Source: Ridgeia piscesae
Lineage: Eukaryota; Annelida; Polychaeta; Sabellida; Siboglinidae
Direction: 5' to 3'
Length of the DNA: 64,000 nucleotides
Assembly (NCBI GenBank): GCA_025642075.2
Contig: JAODUO010001090.1
Coordinates: 2,501-66,500, forward strand
Shown: piece by piece, positions 1 to 10,984 of the stretch
Layout: every line of letters starts with the position of its first letter
Numbering within the stretch: position 1 is the first letter of the stretch
Made by a program: the position numbers and the translations under genes
The notes under the pieces: model-generated
Database searches by the model: none
What the model was told of the DNA's origin: nothing
What the model saw: the letters and a program-made list of their open reading frames with translations, nothing else

Positions 1-690
1 AGTACAAACTGTTACTGTTGACGTTTCGAAGCCTTCATGGACTAGCTGCATCATACATAACCGACCTACTAATTCGTTACGAACCGACCCGTGCGCTACG
101 CTCCGCGGACGCTCACCTGCTGGAGGTTCCACGATGCAGACTACGTATGCAGGGAGAAAAGGCATTTTCGAGTGCTGCTCCACGCCTCTGGAACAATCTG
201 CCGCTTGCCATGCGTGCCACAGACTCCCTCAGTTCTTTCAAGAAGCAACTGAAGACATTTTGTTTAAAAGAGCGTTTTCACTTTAAAAGAACAATTTTAT
301 AATATCCGACCATTTTTAATATGTACTATTTATCAACTATTTTTTATATAATTTTTATTGTAATATAATTAACTATTATTATTTTTAATATCTACTATTT
401 TTAATATCTACTATTTATCAACTATTTTATTATTTATTTTATTTTATATTGTAATATAATTAACTATTATTTATCGGTATTAGTATTTTAGTATTATTAA
501 GACTACTATTATTTATTTATATTTAAATTGTTTTTACTGATCTATTTATTTTACAACTACGTCTCTATTTTTTATTTTAAGGTTATCTGTATATTCATGT
601 AAAGTGTAATGCGCCTCTGAATGGTTTCGTTGGTAGAGATATGGTGTAGACAAATACTGTTATTAATTATTATTATTATTATTTATTACA
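1..690 (+). mobile_element. 3' end of an L2/CR1-type LINE, cut by the window edge
   Basis: A frame open from base 3 to a stop at 302 encodes the C-terminal tail typical of L2/CR1-group reverse transcriptases: the segments SLHGLAASYITDLL, AFSSAAPRLWNNLPLAMR and SLSSFKKQLKTF match that family's pattern of ALHGLAPSYLSDLL, AFS.AAP.LWN.LP and SL..FK..LK. An AT-rich 3' untranslated stretch follows and ends in an ATT-rich tail near 660-690. A second, 5'-truncated copy lies at 45318-45760 with near-identical sequence through coding end and untranslated region. The polymerase core would lie upstream of the window. It probably sits in the 5' intron of the CUB receptor gene and plays no part in it. Confidence 0.8.
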
Positions 691-1432
691 GTGACGAGAC
701 TGGTTGCAGTAATGTGTCTGGTTACAATGACTTGTCTGGTTGCAATGACGTATCTGGTTGCAGTAACGTGTCTGGTTGCAGTAACGTGTCTGGTTGCAGT
801 GACGTATCTGGTTGCAGTAACGTGTCTGGTTGCAGTAACGTGTCTGGTTGCAGTAACGTGTCTGGTTGCAGTGACGTATCTGGTTGCAGTAACGTGTCTG
901 GTTGCAGTAACGTGTTTGGTTGCAGTGACGTGTGTGGTTGCATTGACGTATCTGGTTGCAGTAACGTGTCTGGTTGCAGTAACGTGTTTGGTTGCAGTGA
1001 CGTATCTGGTTGCAGTAACGTATCTGGTTGCAGTAACGTATCTGGTTGCAGTAACGTGTTTGGTTGCAGTAACGTATCTGGTTGCAGTAACGTGTCTGGT
1101 TGCAGTAACGTATCTGGTTGCAGTAACGTGTTTGGTTGCAGTGACGTATGTGGTTGCAGTAACGTGTCTGGTTGCAGTGACGTATGTGGTTACAATGACG
1201 TATGTGGTTGCAGTGACGTATGTGGTTGCAGTGACATGTTTGATTGCAGTGACATATGTAGTTGCAGTGACATATTTGGTTGGTTGTAGTGACGTATATC
1301 TGGTTGCAGTAACGTGTCTGGTTGCAGTGACGTATCTTGGTGCAGTGACGTGTCTGGTTGCAGTGACGTATCTTGGTGCAGTGACGTGTCTGGTTGCAGT
1401 GACGTATCTTGGTGCAGTGACGTGTCTGGTTG
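690..1432. repeat. 18-bp minisatellite, about 41 copies
   Basis: The unit is TCTGGTTGCAGTAACGTG with recurrent variants (GTGACGTAT for GTAACGTGT, some TTTGG or TGTGG). It ends immediately before the CUB exon. Each unit contains TTGCAG, an acceptor-like core, resembling the real acceptor GCTGCAG at 1450. Because the unit is six codons long, the CUB reading frame stays open back through the array, giving hydrophobic LVAVTC/LVAVTY repeats. Open frames on the other strand show that this is a property of the repeat and not proof of coding. Confidence 0.95.
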
Positions 1433-1450
1433 CAGTGATGCACGCTGCAG

Positions 1451-1816
1451 GTGACGGGTGTCGGAGCTCGGTCAGCATCGACCCGGCGTCTAGTGTCCGG
1501 TTTGTGTCCAGTAACTACGTACGCCACGGACACGTCGCCTCGCCACGATGTCCAGTCGACATCCGCGCGGCCGTTGGTCAGCGCATCAACATCACGCTAC
1601 ACAACTTCGGTCACTCGACGAAGGCCAGTCGACGACAAAGACACCGAGGCCGCTGTCGCTACCACGCCGTCATCACCGACGGACGGGACATCCACAACCT
1701 GTCTCTGTGCGGCCACGGTCGGCTCAGTCAGCTCTACGTGTCCCGGGGCAGTCGGCTCGAGTTCTACTTCGCCGAGGACGTCGGCGTCACGTCGCAGTTC
1801 CTCGTCAGCTACGACG
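1451..1816 (+). CDS. CUB-domain exon of a CUB-sushi transmembrane receptor
   Basis: This exon encodes one CUB domain, an extracellular beta-sandwich that usually mediates protein or glycan binding. Seen: acceptor GCTGCAG at 1444-1450, donor ACG/GTAGGC at 1817, phase 1 at both ends. The four expected cysteines are present (DGC, SPRC, GRC, SLC), with the family segments CPVDIRAAVGQRINITLHNF, AVITDG and, at the end, FLVSYDG. N-glycosylation sequons occur at NIT and NLS. An alternative acceptor TTGCAG at 1427-1432 is also in frame and would add six residues. The exon is GC-rich against AT-rich surroundings. The next exon, 3.9 kb downstream, matches in phase. The signal peptide must come from an upstream exon outside the window. 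The ligand is unknown. Confidence 0.8.
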
Positions 1817-1924
1817 GTAGGCCGCTGTGTGCACGACACCACACACCTCATCACAAGTGTTGGTGTCAACTATGGTGCTAATATAAGGATCCGGGATCAT
1901 GACCACAGAACACTGTGGTGAAAT

Positions 1925-2560
1925 GTATCTTATAACTATGACGAAAGGGCCCCGGGATTATCACTCTGGTATAATGTCTCTATCAGCTATGACGATAGGG
2001 CCCCGGGATTATCACTCTGGTATAATGTCTCTATCAGCTATGACGATAGGGTACCGGGATTATCACTCGGGTATAATGTATCTATCAGCTATGACGATAG
2101 GGCACCGGGATTATAATTCGGGTATAATGTATCTAATTATCTATCAGCTATGACGATTAGGGCCCCGGGATTATCACTCGGGTATAATGTATCTATCAGT
2201 TATGACGATAGGGCACCGGGATTATCATTCGGGTATAATGTATCTAATTCTCTATCAGCTATGACGATAGGGCCCCAGGATTATCACTCGGGTATAATGT
2301 ATCTATCAGCTATGACGATAGGGCACCGGTATTATCTTCGGGTATAATGTATCTAATTCTCTATCAGCTATGACGATAGGGCAACGGGTACTTGACCACA
2401 CAGCACTCCATTGCAATGTCTCTATAACTTCAATGCTAGGGCCCCGGGTACTTAACCACACTGTTATGTCTCTGACATCTATACGACTGTAGGGCCACGG
2501 GTATTTGATCACACAAAACTCTGGTATAATGCTTCTATTAGTTTCGACGCTATAGGGCAC
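1925..2560. repeat. 51-60-bp minisatellite in intron 1
   Basis: About eleven copies of a unit built on CTATCAGCTATGACGATAGG, then GCCCCGGGATTATCACTCGG and GTATAATGTAT. Basic length is 51 bp; several copies carry a 9-bp insertion (ATCTAATTA type). Copies diverge towards the 3' end from about 2380. It starts about 110 bp after the CUB exon donor. Short open frames across it are repeat artefacts. Confidence 0.9.
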
Positions 2561-2569
2561 TTGATCACA

Positions 2570-3490
2570 TAGACCATTAACATGTAATGTGCTCGTCTGA
2601 TTGTGTATACACTGATCTTACGTAATGAAAGTAACACCGACTTGTTCACGCTGTCCCACACTGTCAGTTCTACACAGTGTGAGCGCTTGTTGCGTAAATT
2701 TGTTTTAACAGATTTCCTTTGATCCTACCACTTACGACTTTGAAAGTAAATTGAAAAAACTGGATGCGCTATATGTTGTAGATGAGACAAGAAATCGACT
2801 GATCTGTTGTGAATTAATCACCGCGCATGCGTAGACCGCGGTGTAATACCGTTTGCATATGTATGTTTATTCTTGCCGACTCTCTGAGTCATTCACACCT
2901 GACAAATGCCTCCATCCAAGTATGGAGCAACAGTCACATGCCTAGTATATTTCACGCCCAGTTTCGGAAGACACTGACAAGCGAACATTCAAACTCATTT
3001 ATACATTCAATGGCTCAGTATTGCCGAAAATGTCACAAAAATAAATCAATGTCACGATCGCCTAGTCACAACTAAATGTCACAACTGAAGACAACTCTAA
3101 CGACATTTACTACATAAAATGGCAAAGACAAATGTCAGACACTGTACCAGCATGCGAATGTCAATTAGTTAAAGCGCGAACCGCCACCTGTGTGTCGTCT
3201 TGTCGCGGGTCAGGCAAGAAACGTCACGTGAACTATTGGCTTAGAGCACGGAAGGATGACACAGGAGAATTGTCATGTTAGATTACCGCAACATATCCGA
3301 CACATGTCCACAAACTGTTTCCAGTTGATACAAAGCACACGAAACAGATGTAAGCTTCAATTACATTGACGCAAGGCACACGAATAAAAAAGAAGTAAAA
3401 CGAAATCCGACCAGTGACGCCCTCTGACGGTAACAATTAAACCACGGTGTTACACTCTACTCTTCTTGACGATTTGACGTAGCAGGATGT
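2570..3490. other. Intron 1 sequence, nothing recognised
   Basis: Unique-looking intronic DNA. No domain, splice-bounded exon or repeat family was recognised here; an 82-codon open frame at 2827-3075 has no recognisable content. Confidence 0.4.
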
Positions 3491-3498
3491 GAGTTGGC

Positions 3499-3586
3499 TT
3501 CTCAATACAACAGCTGGAACATTGTTCAGAACAAACTGTAGGCTGGAGAGGAGAGATTGACAAAGTTCCAGCTGTTGTATTGAGAA
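3499..3586. repeat. Perfect 22-bp inverted repeat, hairpin
   Basis: TTCTCAATACAACAGCTGGA plus AC at 3499-3520 is exactly complementary to 3565-3586, with a 44-base spacer. A transcript of intron 1 would fold into an 88-base hairpin with a 22-bp perfect stem. The size is like a small-RNA precursor, but perfect pairing is equally expected of a tiny inverted-repeat element. No target duplication was identified. Confidence 0.9.
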
Positions 3587-3699
3587 ATGTTAAACTGAAC
3601 CTAGAAAAACTGGGCTGTTTAATTTATATATTTATCGATGGAATGCTCGCAACTAAACAGCAAAAACGTTAACAGAGAACACTGATGACCTGACGAAAG

Positions 3700-5515
3700 T
3701 ATGGCTTGCGTGCATCGTAAGCCCGTACGGCGGATGGTGTTGGTCGGGGTGTTTCGGTGTATTTTGCGTGCATCGTAAGTCCGTACGACGGATGGTATTG
3801 GTCGGGGTGTTTCGGTGTATTTTGCGTCAATCGTAAGTCCGTACGACGGATGGTGTTGGTCGGGGTGTTTCTGTGTATTTTGTGTGCATCGTAAGCCCGT
3901 ACGGCGGATGGTGTTGGTCGGGGTGTTTCGGTGTATTTTGCGTGCATCGTAAGCCCGTACGGCGGATGGTGTTGGTCGGGGTGTTTCTGTGTATTTTGTG
4001 TGCATCGTAAGCCCGTACGGCGGATGGTGTTGGTCGGGGTGTTTCGGTGTATTTTGTGTGCATCGTAAGCCCGTACGGCGGATGGTGTTGGTCGGGGTGT
4101 TTCGGTGTATTTTGCGTGCATCGTAAGCCCATACGGCGGATGGTGTTGGTCGGGGTGTTTCTGGGTATTTTGTGTGCATCGTAAGCCCGTACGGCGGATG
4201 GTGTTGGTCGGGGTGTTTCGGTGTATTTTGTGTGCATCGTAAGCCCGTACGGCGGATGGTGTTGGTCGGGGTGTTTCGGTGTATTTTGTGTGCATCGTAA
4301 GCCCGTACGGCGGATGGTGTTGGTCGGGGTGTTTCGGTGTATTTTGCGTGCATCGTAAGCCCGTACGGCGGATGGTGTTGGTCGGGGTGTTTCTGTGTAT
4401 TTTGTGTGCATCGTAAGCCCGTACGGCGGATGGCTGTTGGTCGGGGTGTTTCGGTGTATTTTGCGTGCATCGTAAGCCCGTACGGCGGATGGTGTTGGTC
4501 GGGGTGTTTCGGTGTATTTTGCGTGCATCGTAAGCCCGTATGGCGGATGGTGTTGGTCGGGGTGTTTCTGTGTATTTTGTGTGCATCGTAAGCCCGTACG
4601 GCGGATGGTGTTGGTCGGGGTGTTTCGGTGTATTTTGCGTGCATCGTAAGCCCGTACGGCGGATGGTGTTGGTCGGGGTGTTTCGGTGTATTTTGCGTGC
4701 ATCGTAAGCCCGTACGGCGGATGGTGTTGGTCGGGTGTTTCGGTGTATTTTGTGTGCATCGTAAGCCCGTACGGCGGATGGTGTTGGTCGGGGTGTTTCG
4801 GTGTATTTTGTGTGCATCGTAAGCCCGTACGGCGGATGGTGTTGGTCGGGGTGTTTCGGTGTATTTTGCGTGCATCGTAAGCCCGTACGGCGGATGGTGT
4901 TGGTCGGGGTGTTTCGGTGTATTTTGCGTGCATCGTAAGCCCGTACGGCGGATGGTGTTGGTCGGGGTGTTTCGGTGTATTTTGCGTGCATCGTAAGCCC
5001 GTACGGCGGATGGTTTTGGGTCGGGGTGTTTCGGTGTATTTTGCGTGCATCGTAAGCCCGTACGGCGGATGGTGTTGGTCGGGGTGTTTCGGTGTATTTT
5101 GGTGCATCGTAAGCCCGTACGGCGGATGGTGTTGGTCGGGGTGTTTCGGTGTATTTTGCGTGCATCGTAAGCCCGTACGGCGGATGGTGTTGGTCGGGGT
5201 GTTTCGGTGTATTTTGTGTGCATCGTAAGCCCGTACGGCGGATGGTGTTGGTCGGGGTGTTTCGGTGTATTTTGTGTGCATCGTAAGCCCGTACGGCGGA
5301 TGGTGTTGGTCGGGGTGTTTCGGTGTATTTTGTGTGCATCGTAAGCCCGTACGGCGGACGGTGTTGGTCGGGGTGTTTCGGTGTATTTTGTGTGCATCGT
5401 AAGCCCGTACTGCGGACGGTGTTGGTCGGGGTGTTTCGGTGTATTTTGTGTGCATCGTAAGCCCGTACGGCGGATGGTGTTGGTCGGGGTGTTTCGGTGT
5501 ATTTTGTGCGGTGTC
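3700..5515. repeat. 58-bp minisatellite in intron 1, about 31 copies
   Basis: The unit runs TGCATCGTAAGCCCGTACGG, CGGATGGTGTTGGTCGGGGT, GTTTCGGTGTATTTTGCG. Variant sites recur between copies: TTTTGCGT or TTTTGTGT, and TTTCGG or TTTCTG. Each unit holds a GTAAGC, a moderate donor-like hexamer. Since 58 is one more than a multiple of three, stop-free minus strands give 580-635-codon open frames in all three phases. These are artefacts. Confidence 0.97.
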
Positions 5516-5730
5516 GTTTTGTCCACCAGAACGATTCGTCATTCTGTAAAAACTGATCAGGTGCATATAACATAAACTACAAGTATTGTAAGATCATTAC
5601 TATTATGTGGCATTTGATATAGTACTACATTGTAACTTTCACATATTCTGTTCAGTACATTGTCACTGTCACTTTCATACAATCTATCCACGCTGTCAAG
5701 GTCAAATTAGGAAGACGTTCTGTTTGGCAG

Positions 5731-5889
5731 TGACAGGATGCGCTGACCCGCTCCCCGTCGCAAACGCGTGGACAGTGATCGAGACACACGAGGCGACGAT
5801 TCACTGCAACGACTCAGCCGAGACGTGGCGACTGACTTGTGTGGGAACAGCCTGGGTCGGGTTCGCTGGCAACTGTTCACGCAATCAGG
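5731..5889 (+). CDS. Sushi/CCP-like exon of the CUB receptor
   Basis: Read as a phase 1-1 exon of 53 codons: acceptor TGTTTGGCAG at 5721-5730, donor CAGG/GTGAGT at 5890. It encodes a short module with four cysteines and the invariant tryptophan in sushi order: GCADPL, ATIHC, RLTC, then W in GTAW, and GNC. Sushi (complement control) modules are extracellular binding domains, typically encoded by symmetrical phase-1 exons, which agrees. At about 50 residues it is slightly short and lacks the usual central G..Y, so a divergent CCP or another four-cysteine module is possible. Sequons NDS and NCS are present. The last coding bases (CACGCAATCAGG) resemble the 3' part of the 30-bp repeat unit that follows. 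Confidence 0.65.
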
Positions 5890-8800
5890 GTGAGTGTTGA
5901 CACTGTACACGCAGTCAGGATGAGTGTTGACACTGTACACGCAGTCAGGGTGAGTGTTGACACTGTACACGCAGTCAGGGTGAGTGTTGACACTGTACAC
6001 GCAGTCAGGGTGAGTGTTGACCTTGTACGCAGTCAGGGTGAGTGTTGACACTGTACACGCAGTCAGGGTGAGTGTTGACGTTGTACACGCAATCTAGGTC
6101 AGTGTTGGTGTTGTACAATCAGTCAGGATGAGTGTTGACGTTTGTACATGCAGTCAGAGTGAGTGCTGACATTTGTACATGCAGTCAGGGTGAGTGCTGA
6201 CGTTGAACACGCAGTCAGGGGAGTGTTTATGTTGTTCAAACAGTCAGCGTGAGTGTTGACGTTGTACAAGCAGTCAGGGTGTATGTTCATGTTGTACGCG
6301 CAGTCAGGGGAGTGTTGACGTTGTACATGCAGTTAGGGTGTATGGTGACGTCGTACACGCAGTCAGGAGGAGTGTCGACGTTGTACATGCAATCGTGGTG
6401 AGTGTTGACGTTGTACACGCAGTCAGGGTGAGTGTTGCCGTTGTACACGCAGTGAGGGTGAGTGTTGCCGTTGTACACGCAGTCAGGGTGAGTGTTGACG
6501 TTGTACACGCAGTCAGGGTGAGTGTTGACGTTGTACACGCAGTCAGGGTGAGTGTTGACGTTGTACACGCAGTCAGGGTGAGTGTTGACGTTGTACACGC
6601 AGTCAGGGTGAGTGTTGACGTTGTACACGCAGTCAGGGTGAGTGTTGACGTTGTACACGCAGTCAGGGTGAGTGTTGACGTTGTACACGCAGTCAGGGTG
6701 AGTGTTGACGTTGTACACGCAGTCAGGGTGAGTGTTGCCGTTGTACACGCAGTCAGGGTGAGTGTTGACGTTGTACACGCAGTCAGGGTGAGTGTTGCCG
6801 TTGTACACGCAGTCAGGGTGAGTGTTGACGTTGTACACGCAGTCAGGGTGAGTGTTGCCGTTGTACACGCAGTCAGGGTGAGTGTTGACGTTGTACACGC
6901 AGTCAGGGTGAGTGTGCCGTTTACAGCAGTCAGGGTGAGTGTCGTTGTACATGCAGTCAGGGTGAGTGTTGCGTTGTACAGCAGTCAGGGTGAGTGTTGA
7001 CGTTGTACACGCAGTCAGGGTGAGTGTTGACGTTGTACACGCAGTCAGGGTGAGTGTTGACGTTGTACACGCAGTCAGGGTGAGTGTTGACGTTGTACAC
7101 GCAGTCAGGGTGAGTGTTGCCGTTGTACACGCAGTCAGGGTGAGTGTTGCCGTTGTACACGCAGTCAGGGTGAGTGTTGCCGTTGTACACGCAGTCAGGG
7201 TGAGTGTTGACGTTGTACACGCAGTCAGGGTGAGTGTTGCCGTTGTACACGCAGTCAGGGTGAGTGTTGCCGTTGTACACGCAGTCAGGGTGAGTGTTGC
7301 CGTTGTACACGCAGTCAGGGTGAGTGTTGACGTTGTACACGCAGTCAGGGTGAGTGTTGCGTTGTACACGCAGTCAGGGTGAGTGTTGCCGTTGTACACG
7401 CAGTCAGGGTGAGTGTTGACGTTGTACACGCAGTCAGGGTGAGTGTTGCCGTTGTACACGCAGTCAGGGTGAGTGTTGACGTTGTACACGCAGTCAGGGT
7501 GAGTGTTGCCGTTGTACACGCAGTCAGGGTGAGTGTTGACGTTGTACACGCAGTCAGGGTGAGTGTTGCCGTTGTACACGCAGTCAGGGTGAGTGTTGCG
7601 TTGTACACGCAGTCAGGTGAGTGTTGCGTTGTACAGCAGTCAGGTGAGTGTTCCGTTGTACACGCAGTCAGGGTGAGTGTTGACGTTGTACACGCAGTCA
7701 GGGTGAGTGTTGCCGTTGTACACGCAGTCAGGGTGAGTGTTGACGTTGTACACGCAGTCAGGGTGAGTGTTGCCGTTGTACACGCAGTCAGGGTGAGTGT
7801 TGACGTTGTACACGCAGTCAGGGTGAGTGTTGCCGTTGTACACGCAGTCAGGGTGAGTGTTGACGTTGTACACGCAGTCAGGGTGAGTGTTCCGTTGTAC
7901 ACGCAGTCAGGGTGAGTGTTGCCGTTGTACACGCAGTCAGGGTGAGTGTTGACGTTGTACACGCAGTCAGGGTGAGTGTTGACGTTGTACACGCAGTCAG
8001 GGTGAGTGTTGCCGTTGTACACGCAGTCAGGGTGAGTGTTGCCGTTGTACACGCAGTCAGGGTGAGTGTTGCCGTTGTACACGCAGTCAGGGTGAGTGTT
8101 GCCGTTGTACACCAGTCAGGTCAGGTGAGTGTTGACGTTGTACACGCAGTCAGGGTGAGTGTTGCGTTGTACACGCAGTCAGGGTGAGTGTTGACGTTGT
8201 ACACGCAGTCAGGGTGAGTGTTGCGTTGTACACGCAGTCAGGGTGATGTTGACGTTGTACACGCAGTCAGGGTGAGTGTTGCCGTTGTACACGCAGTCAG
8301 GGTGAGTGTTGACGTTGTACACGCAGTCAGGGTGAGTGTTGCCGTTGTACACGCAGTCAGGGTGAGTGTTGCCGTTGTACACGCAGTCAGGGTGAGTGTT
8401 GCGTTGTACACGCAGTCAGGGTGAGTGTTGCCGTTGTACACGCAGTCAGGGTGAGTGTTGCCGTTGTACACGCAGTCAGGGTGAGTGTTGCCGTTGTACA
8501 CGCAGTCAGGGTGAGTGTTGACGTTGTACACGCAGTCAGGGTGAGTGTTGCCGTTGTACACGCAGTCAGGGTGAGTGTTGACCGTTGTACCGCAGTCAGG
8601 GTGAGTGTTGACCGTTGTACACGCAGTCAGGGTGAGTGTTGCCGTTGTACACGCAGTCAGGGTGAGTGTTGACGTTGTACAGCAGTCAGGGTGAGTGTTG
8701 CCGTTGTACAGCAGTCAGGGTGAGTGTTGCCGTTGTACACGCAGTCAGGGTGAGTGTTGCCGTTGTACACGCAGTCAGGGTGAGTGTTGACGTTGTACAC

Positions 8801-10113
8801 GCAGTCAGGGTGAGTGTTACCGTTGTACACGCAGTCAGGGTGAGTGTTGCCGTTGTACACGCAGTCAGGGTGAGTGTTGCCGTTGTACACGCAGTCAGGG
8901 TGAGTGTTGACGTTGTACACGCAGTCAGGGTGAGTGTTGCGTTGTACAGCAGTCAGGGTGAGTGTTCCGTTGTACACGAGTCAGGGTGGTGTTCGTTGTA
9001 CACGCAGTCAGGGTGAGTGTTGCGTTGTACAGCAGTCAGGGTGAGTGTTGCCGTTGTACACGCAGTCAGGGTGAGTGTTGACGTTGTACGAGTCGGGTGA
9101 GTGTTGCGTTGTACACGCAGTCAGGGTGAGTGTTGCCGTTGTACACCAGTCAGGGTGAGTGTTGACGTTGTACACGCAGTCAGGGTGAGTGTTGCGTTGT
9201 ACACGCAGTCAGGGTGAGTGTTGACCGTTGTACACGCAGTCAGGGTGAGTGTTGACGTTGTACACGCAGTCAGGGTGAGTGTTGACGTTGTACACGCAGT
9301 CAGGGTGAGTGTTGACGTTGTACACGCAGTCAGGGTGAGTGTTGACGTTGTACACGCAGTCAGGGTGAGTGTTGACGTTGTACACGCAGTCAGGGTGAGT
9401 GTTGCCGTTGTACACGCAGTCAGGGTGAGTGTTGCCGTTGTACACGCAGTCAGGGTGAGTGTTGACGTTGTACACGCAGTCAGGGTGAGTGTTGCCGTTG
9501 TACACGCAGTCAGGGTGAGTGTTGCCGTTGTACACGCAGTCAGGGTGAGTGTTGCCTTGTACGCGTGGGAGTGTCGTTGTACACGCAGTCAGGGTGAGTG
9601 TTCCCGTTGTACACGCAGTCAGGGTGAGTGTTGCCGTTGTACACGCAGTCAGGGTGAGTGTTACCGTTGTACACGCAGTCAGGGTGAGTGTTGCCGTTGT
9701 ACACGCAGTCAGGGTGAGTGTTACCGTTGTACACGCAGTCAGGGTGAGTGTTGACGTTGTACCGCAGTCAGGGTGATGTTGAGTTGTACACGCAGTCAGG
9801 TGAGTGTTGCGTTGTACAGCAGTCAGGGTGAGTGTTGCGTTGTACACGCAGTCAGGGTGAGTGTTGCCGTTGTACACGCAGTCAGGGTGAGTGTTGACGT
9901 TGTACACGCAGTCAGGGTGAGTGTTGCCGTTGTACACGCAGTCAGGGTGAGTGTTGCCGTTGTACACGCAGTCAGGGTGAGTGTTGCCGTTGTACACGCA
10001 GTCAGGGTGAGTGTTAACATTGTACACGCAGTCAGGGTGAGTGTTGCCGTTGTACACGCAGTCAGGGTGAGTGTTGCCGTTGTACACGCAGTCAGGGTGA
10101 GTGTTGATGCCGT
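5890..10113. repeat. 30-bp minisatellite of donor-site units, about 141 copies
   Basis: The unit is GTGAGTGTTGACGTTGTACA plus CGCAGTCAGG. The first copy begins at the donor of the sushi exon, and every standard copy repeats AGG/GTGAGT, so the intron carries over a hundred near-consensus 5' splice sites in tandem. Copies differ mainly at one position, TTGACG or TTGCCG, with occasional one-base losses (TTGCG). Stretches such as 7381-7600 and 7660-7890 alternate strictly between the two forms, giving a 60-bp dimer. Divergent copies lie at the left end (5890-6420). Open frames on both strands follow from the 10-codon unit. Confidence 0.98.
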
Positions 10114-10114
10114 T

Positions 10115-10930
10115 GATGTCTCTGACAATGCCGATGAATTTGTCTAGACAACCCAACTTTGTTATTAGCGAACTGAAACTACCATGTCAAGTGGGCCTCT
10201 GCCTACTCTGTCACAATGTCCACAATGGAGGACCAGATGGTGTTGGTTGACGCATGCTAGACGGCTATTCTTTCTCGTATACATATGCATGATATAAGCT
10301 TTTCAGCTCTTGATAGATATCTTCTGCAGAACACATGGTATTAAACAAGAATGAACAAAATTGCCGTCCAGAACGACACGGAAAAGTGCAGTGGACCTTT
10401 CAGCAAGGCATGCGCCAGTAATTTTGTAAACCTTTGCTAGGATAGCATCTGTTCCAGGGCTCTTCTCTTGTCAGTGCAGAGTAGACTGGTTGCTTTTCCT
10501 CTTCCCCGTAAGCCACGGGTCGTTGCGCGGCGCTACAGCACTGTCGGCTGGGACTGACGTCATCAGCCGCAGCGACCCCTGGCGCTCGATGATGCTTCCC
10601 GTAGGCCTACATCAGCCACAATAATATAATTGTGCTATTGTGACAAAGGTGTATTTCTGATTTCCGACAGGCGCGTTCTCACGTTATTGTTACTATTATT
10701 ATTATTGTTATTATTATACTATAACATGTAGCACGTATTACACAGAACTTAACATTTATATATAACGTATAATTATAGTTTGACGTCACAACAATCCTTG
10801 GGGAGGGCACTTGTCTCCTTGCCCCTTCTTGCCCCTTGCCCCCCTTCGAACGTCCTTCGTTGTAGACACACTCTCAGACACGCCTGTTACTTTTCTGGTT
10901 TGTTTGCTCACTTTCCCTTATGTTTCTTTC
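10115..10930. other. Intron 2 remainder, nothing recognised
   Basis: Sequence between the minisatellite and the stalk exon. Only a short ATT-rich stretch at 10684-10720 and a pyrimidine-rich run leading into the acceptor at 10933 were noted. Confidence 0.4.
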
Positions 10931-10933
10931 CAG

Positions 10934-10984
10934 CCAATCCAGTGATAATTGAAAGACATTCACAGAGAAGCACGCCATCTGTCG
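10934..10984 (+). CDS. Stalk exon of the CUB receptor
   Basis: A 51-base exon bounded by a strong acceptor (TATGTTTCTTTCCAG) and a consensus donor (G/GTAAGT at 10985). Read in phase 1 it gives NPVIIERHSQRSTPSV, a polar linker fitting between the sushi-like module and the membrane helix. Both ends are phase 1, so skipping it would keep the frame. Evidence is splice sites plus phase only; there is no domain. It could be an optional or cryptic exon. Confidence 0.55.

Noticed and set aside
691..1881. A 396-codon protein running through the 18-bp array into the CUB domain
   Set aside because: The array is also open on the opposite strand and contains acceptor cores; the CUB exon with acceptor at 1450 and donor at 1816 explains the conserved part. 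Usage of array acceptors is kept only as a hypothesis.
3619..5573. Three overlapping minus-strand open frames of 579-635 codons
   Set aside because: They are the three phases of one 58-bp tandem repeat lacking stops on that strand; the same peptide motif cycles through all frames, which no real protein family does.
5890..10113. CRISPR-like appearance of 30-bp repeats
   Set aside because: Units are contiguous with no spacers, and the context is a eukaryotic intron.
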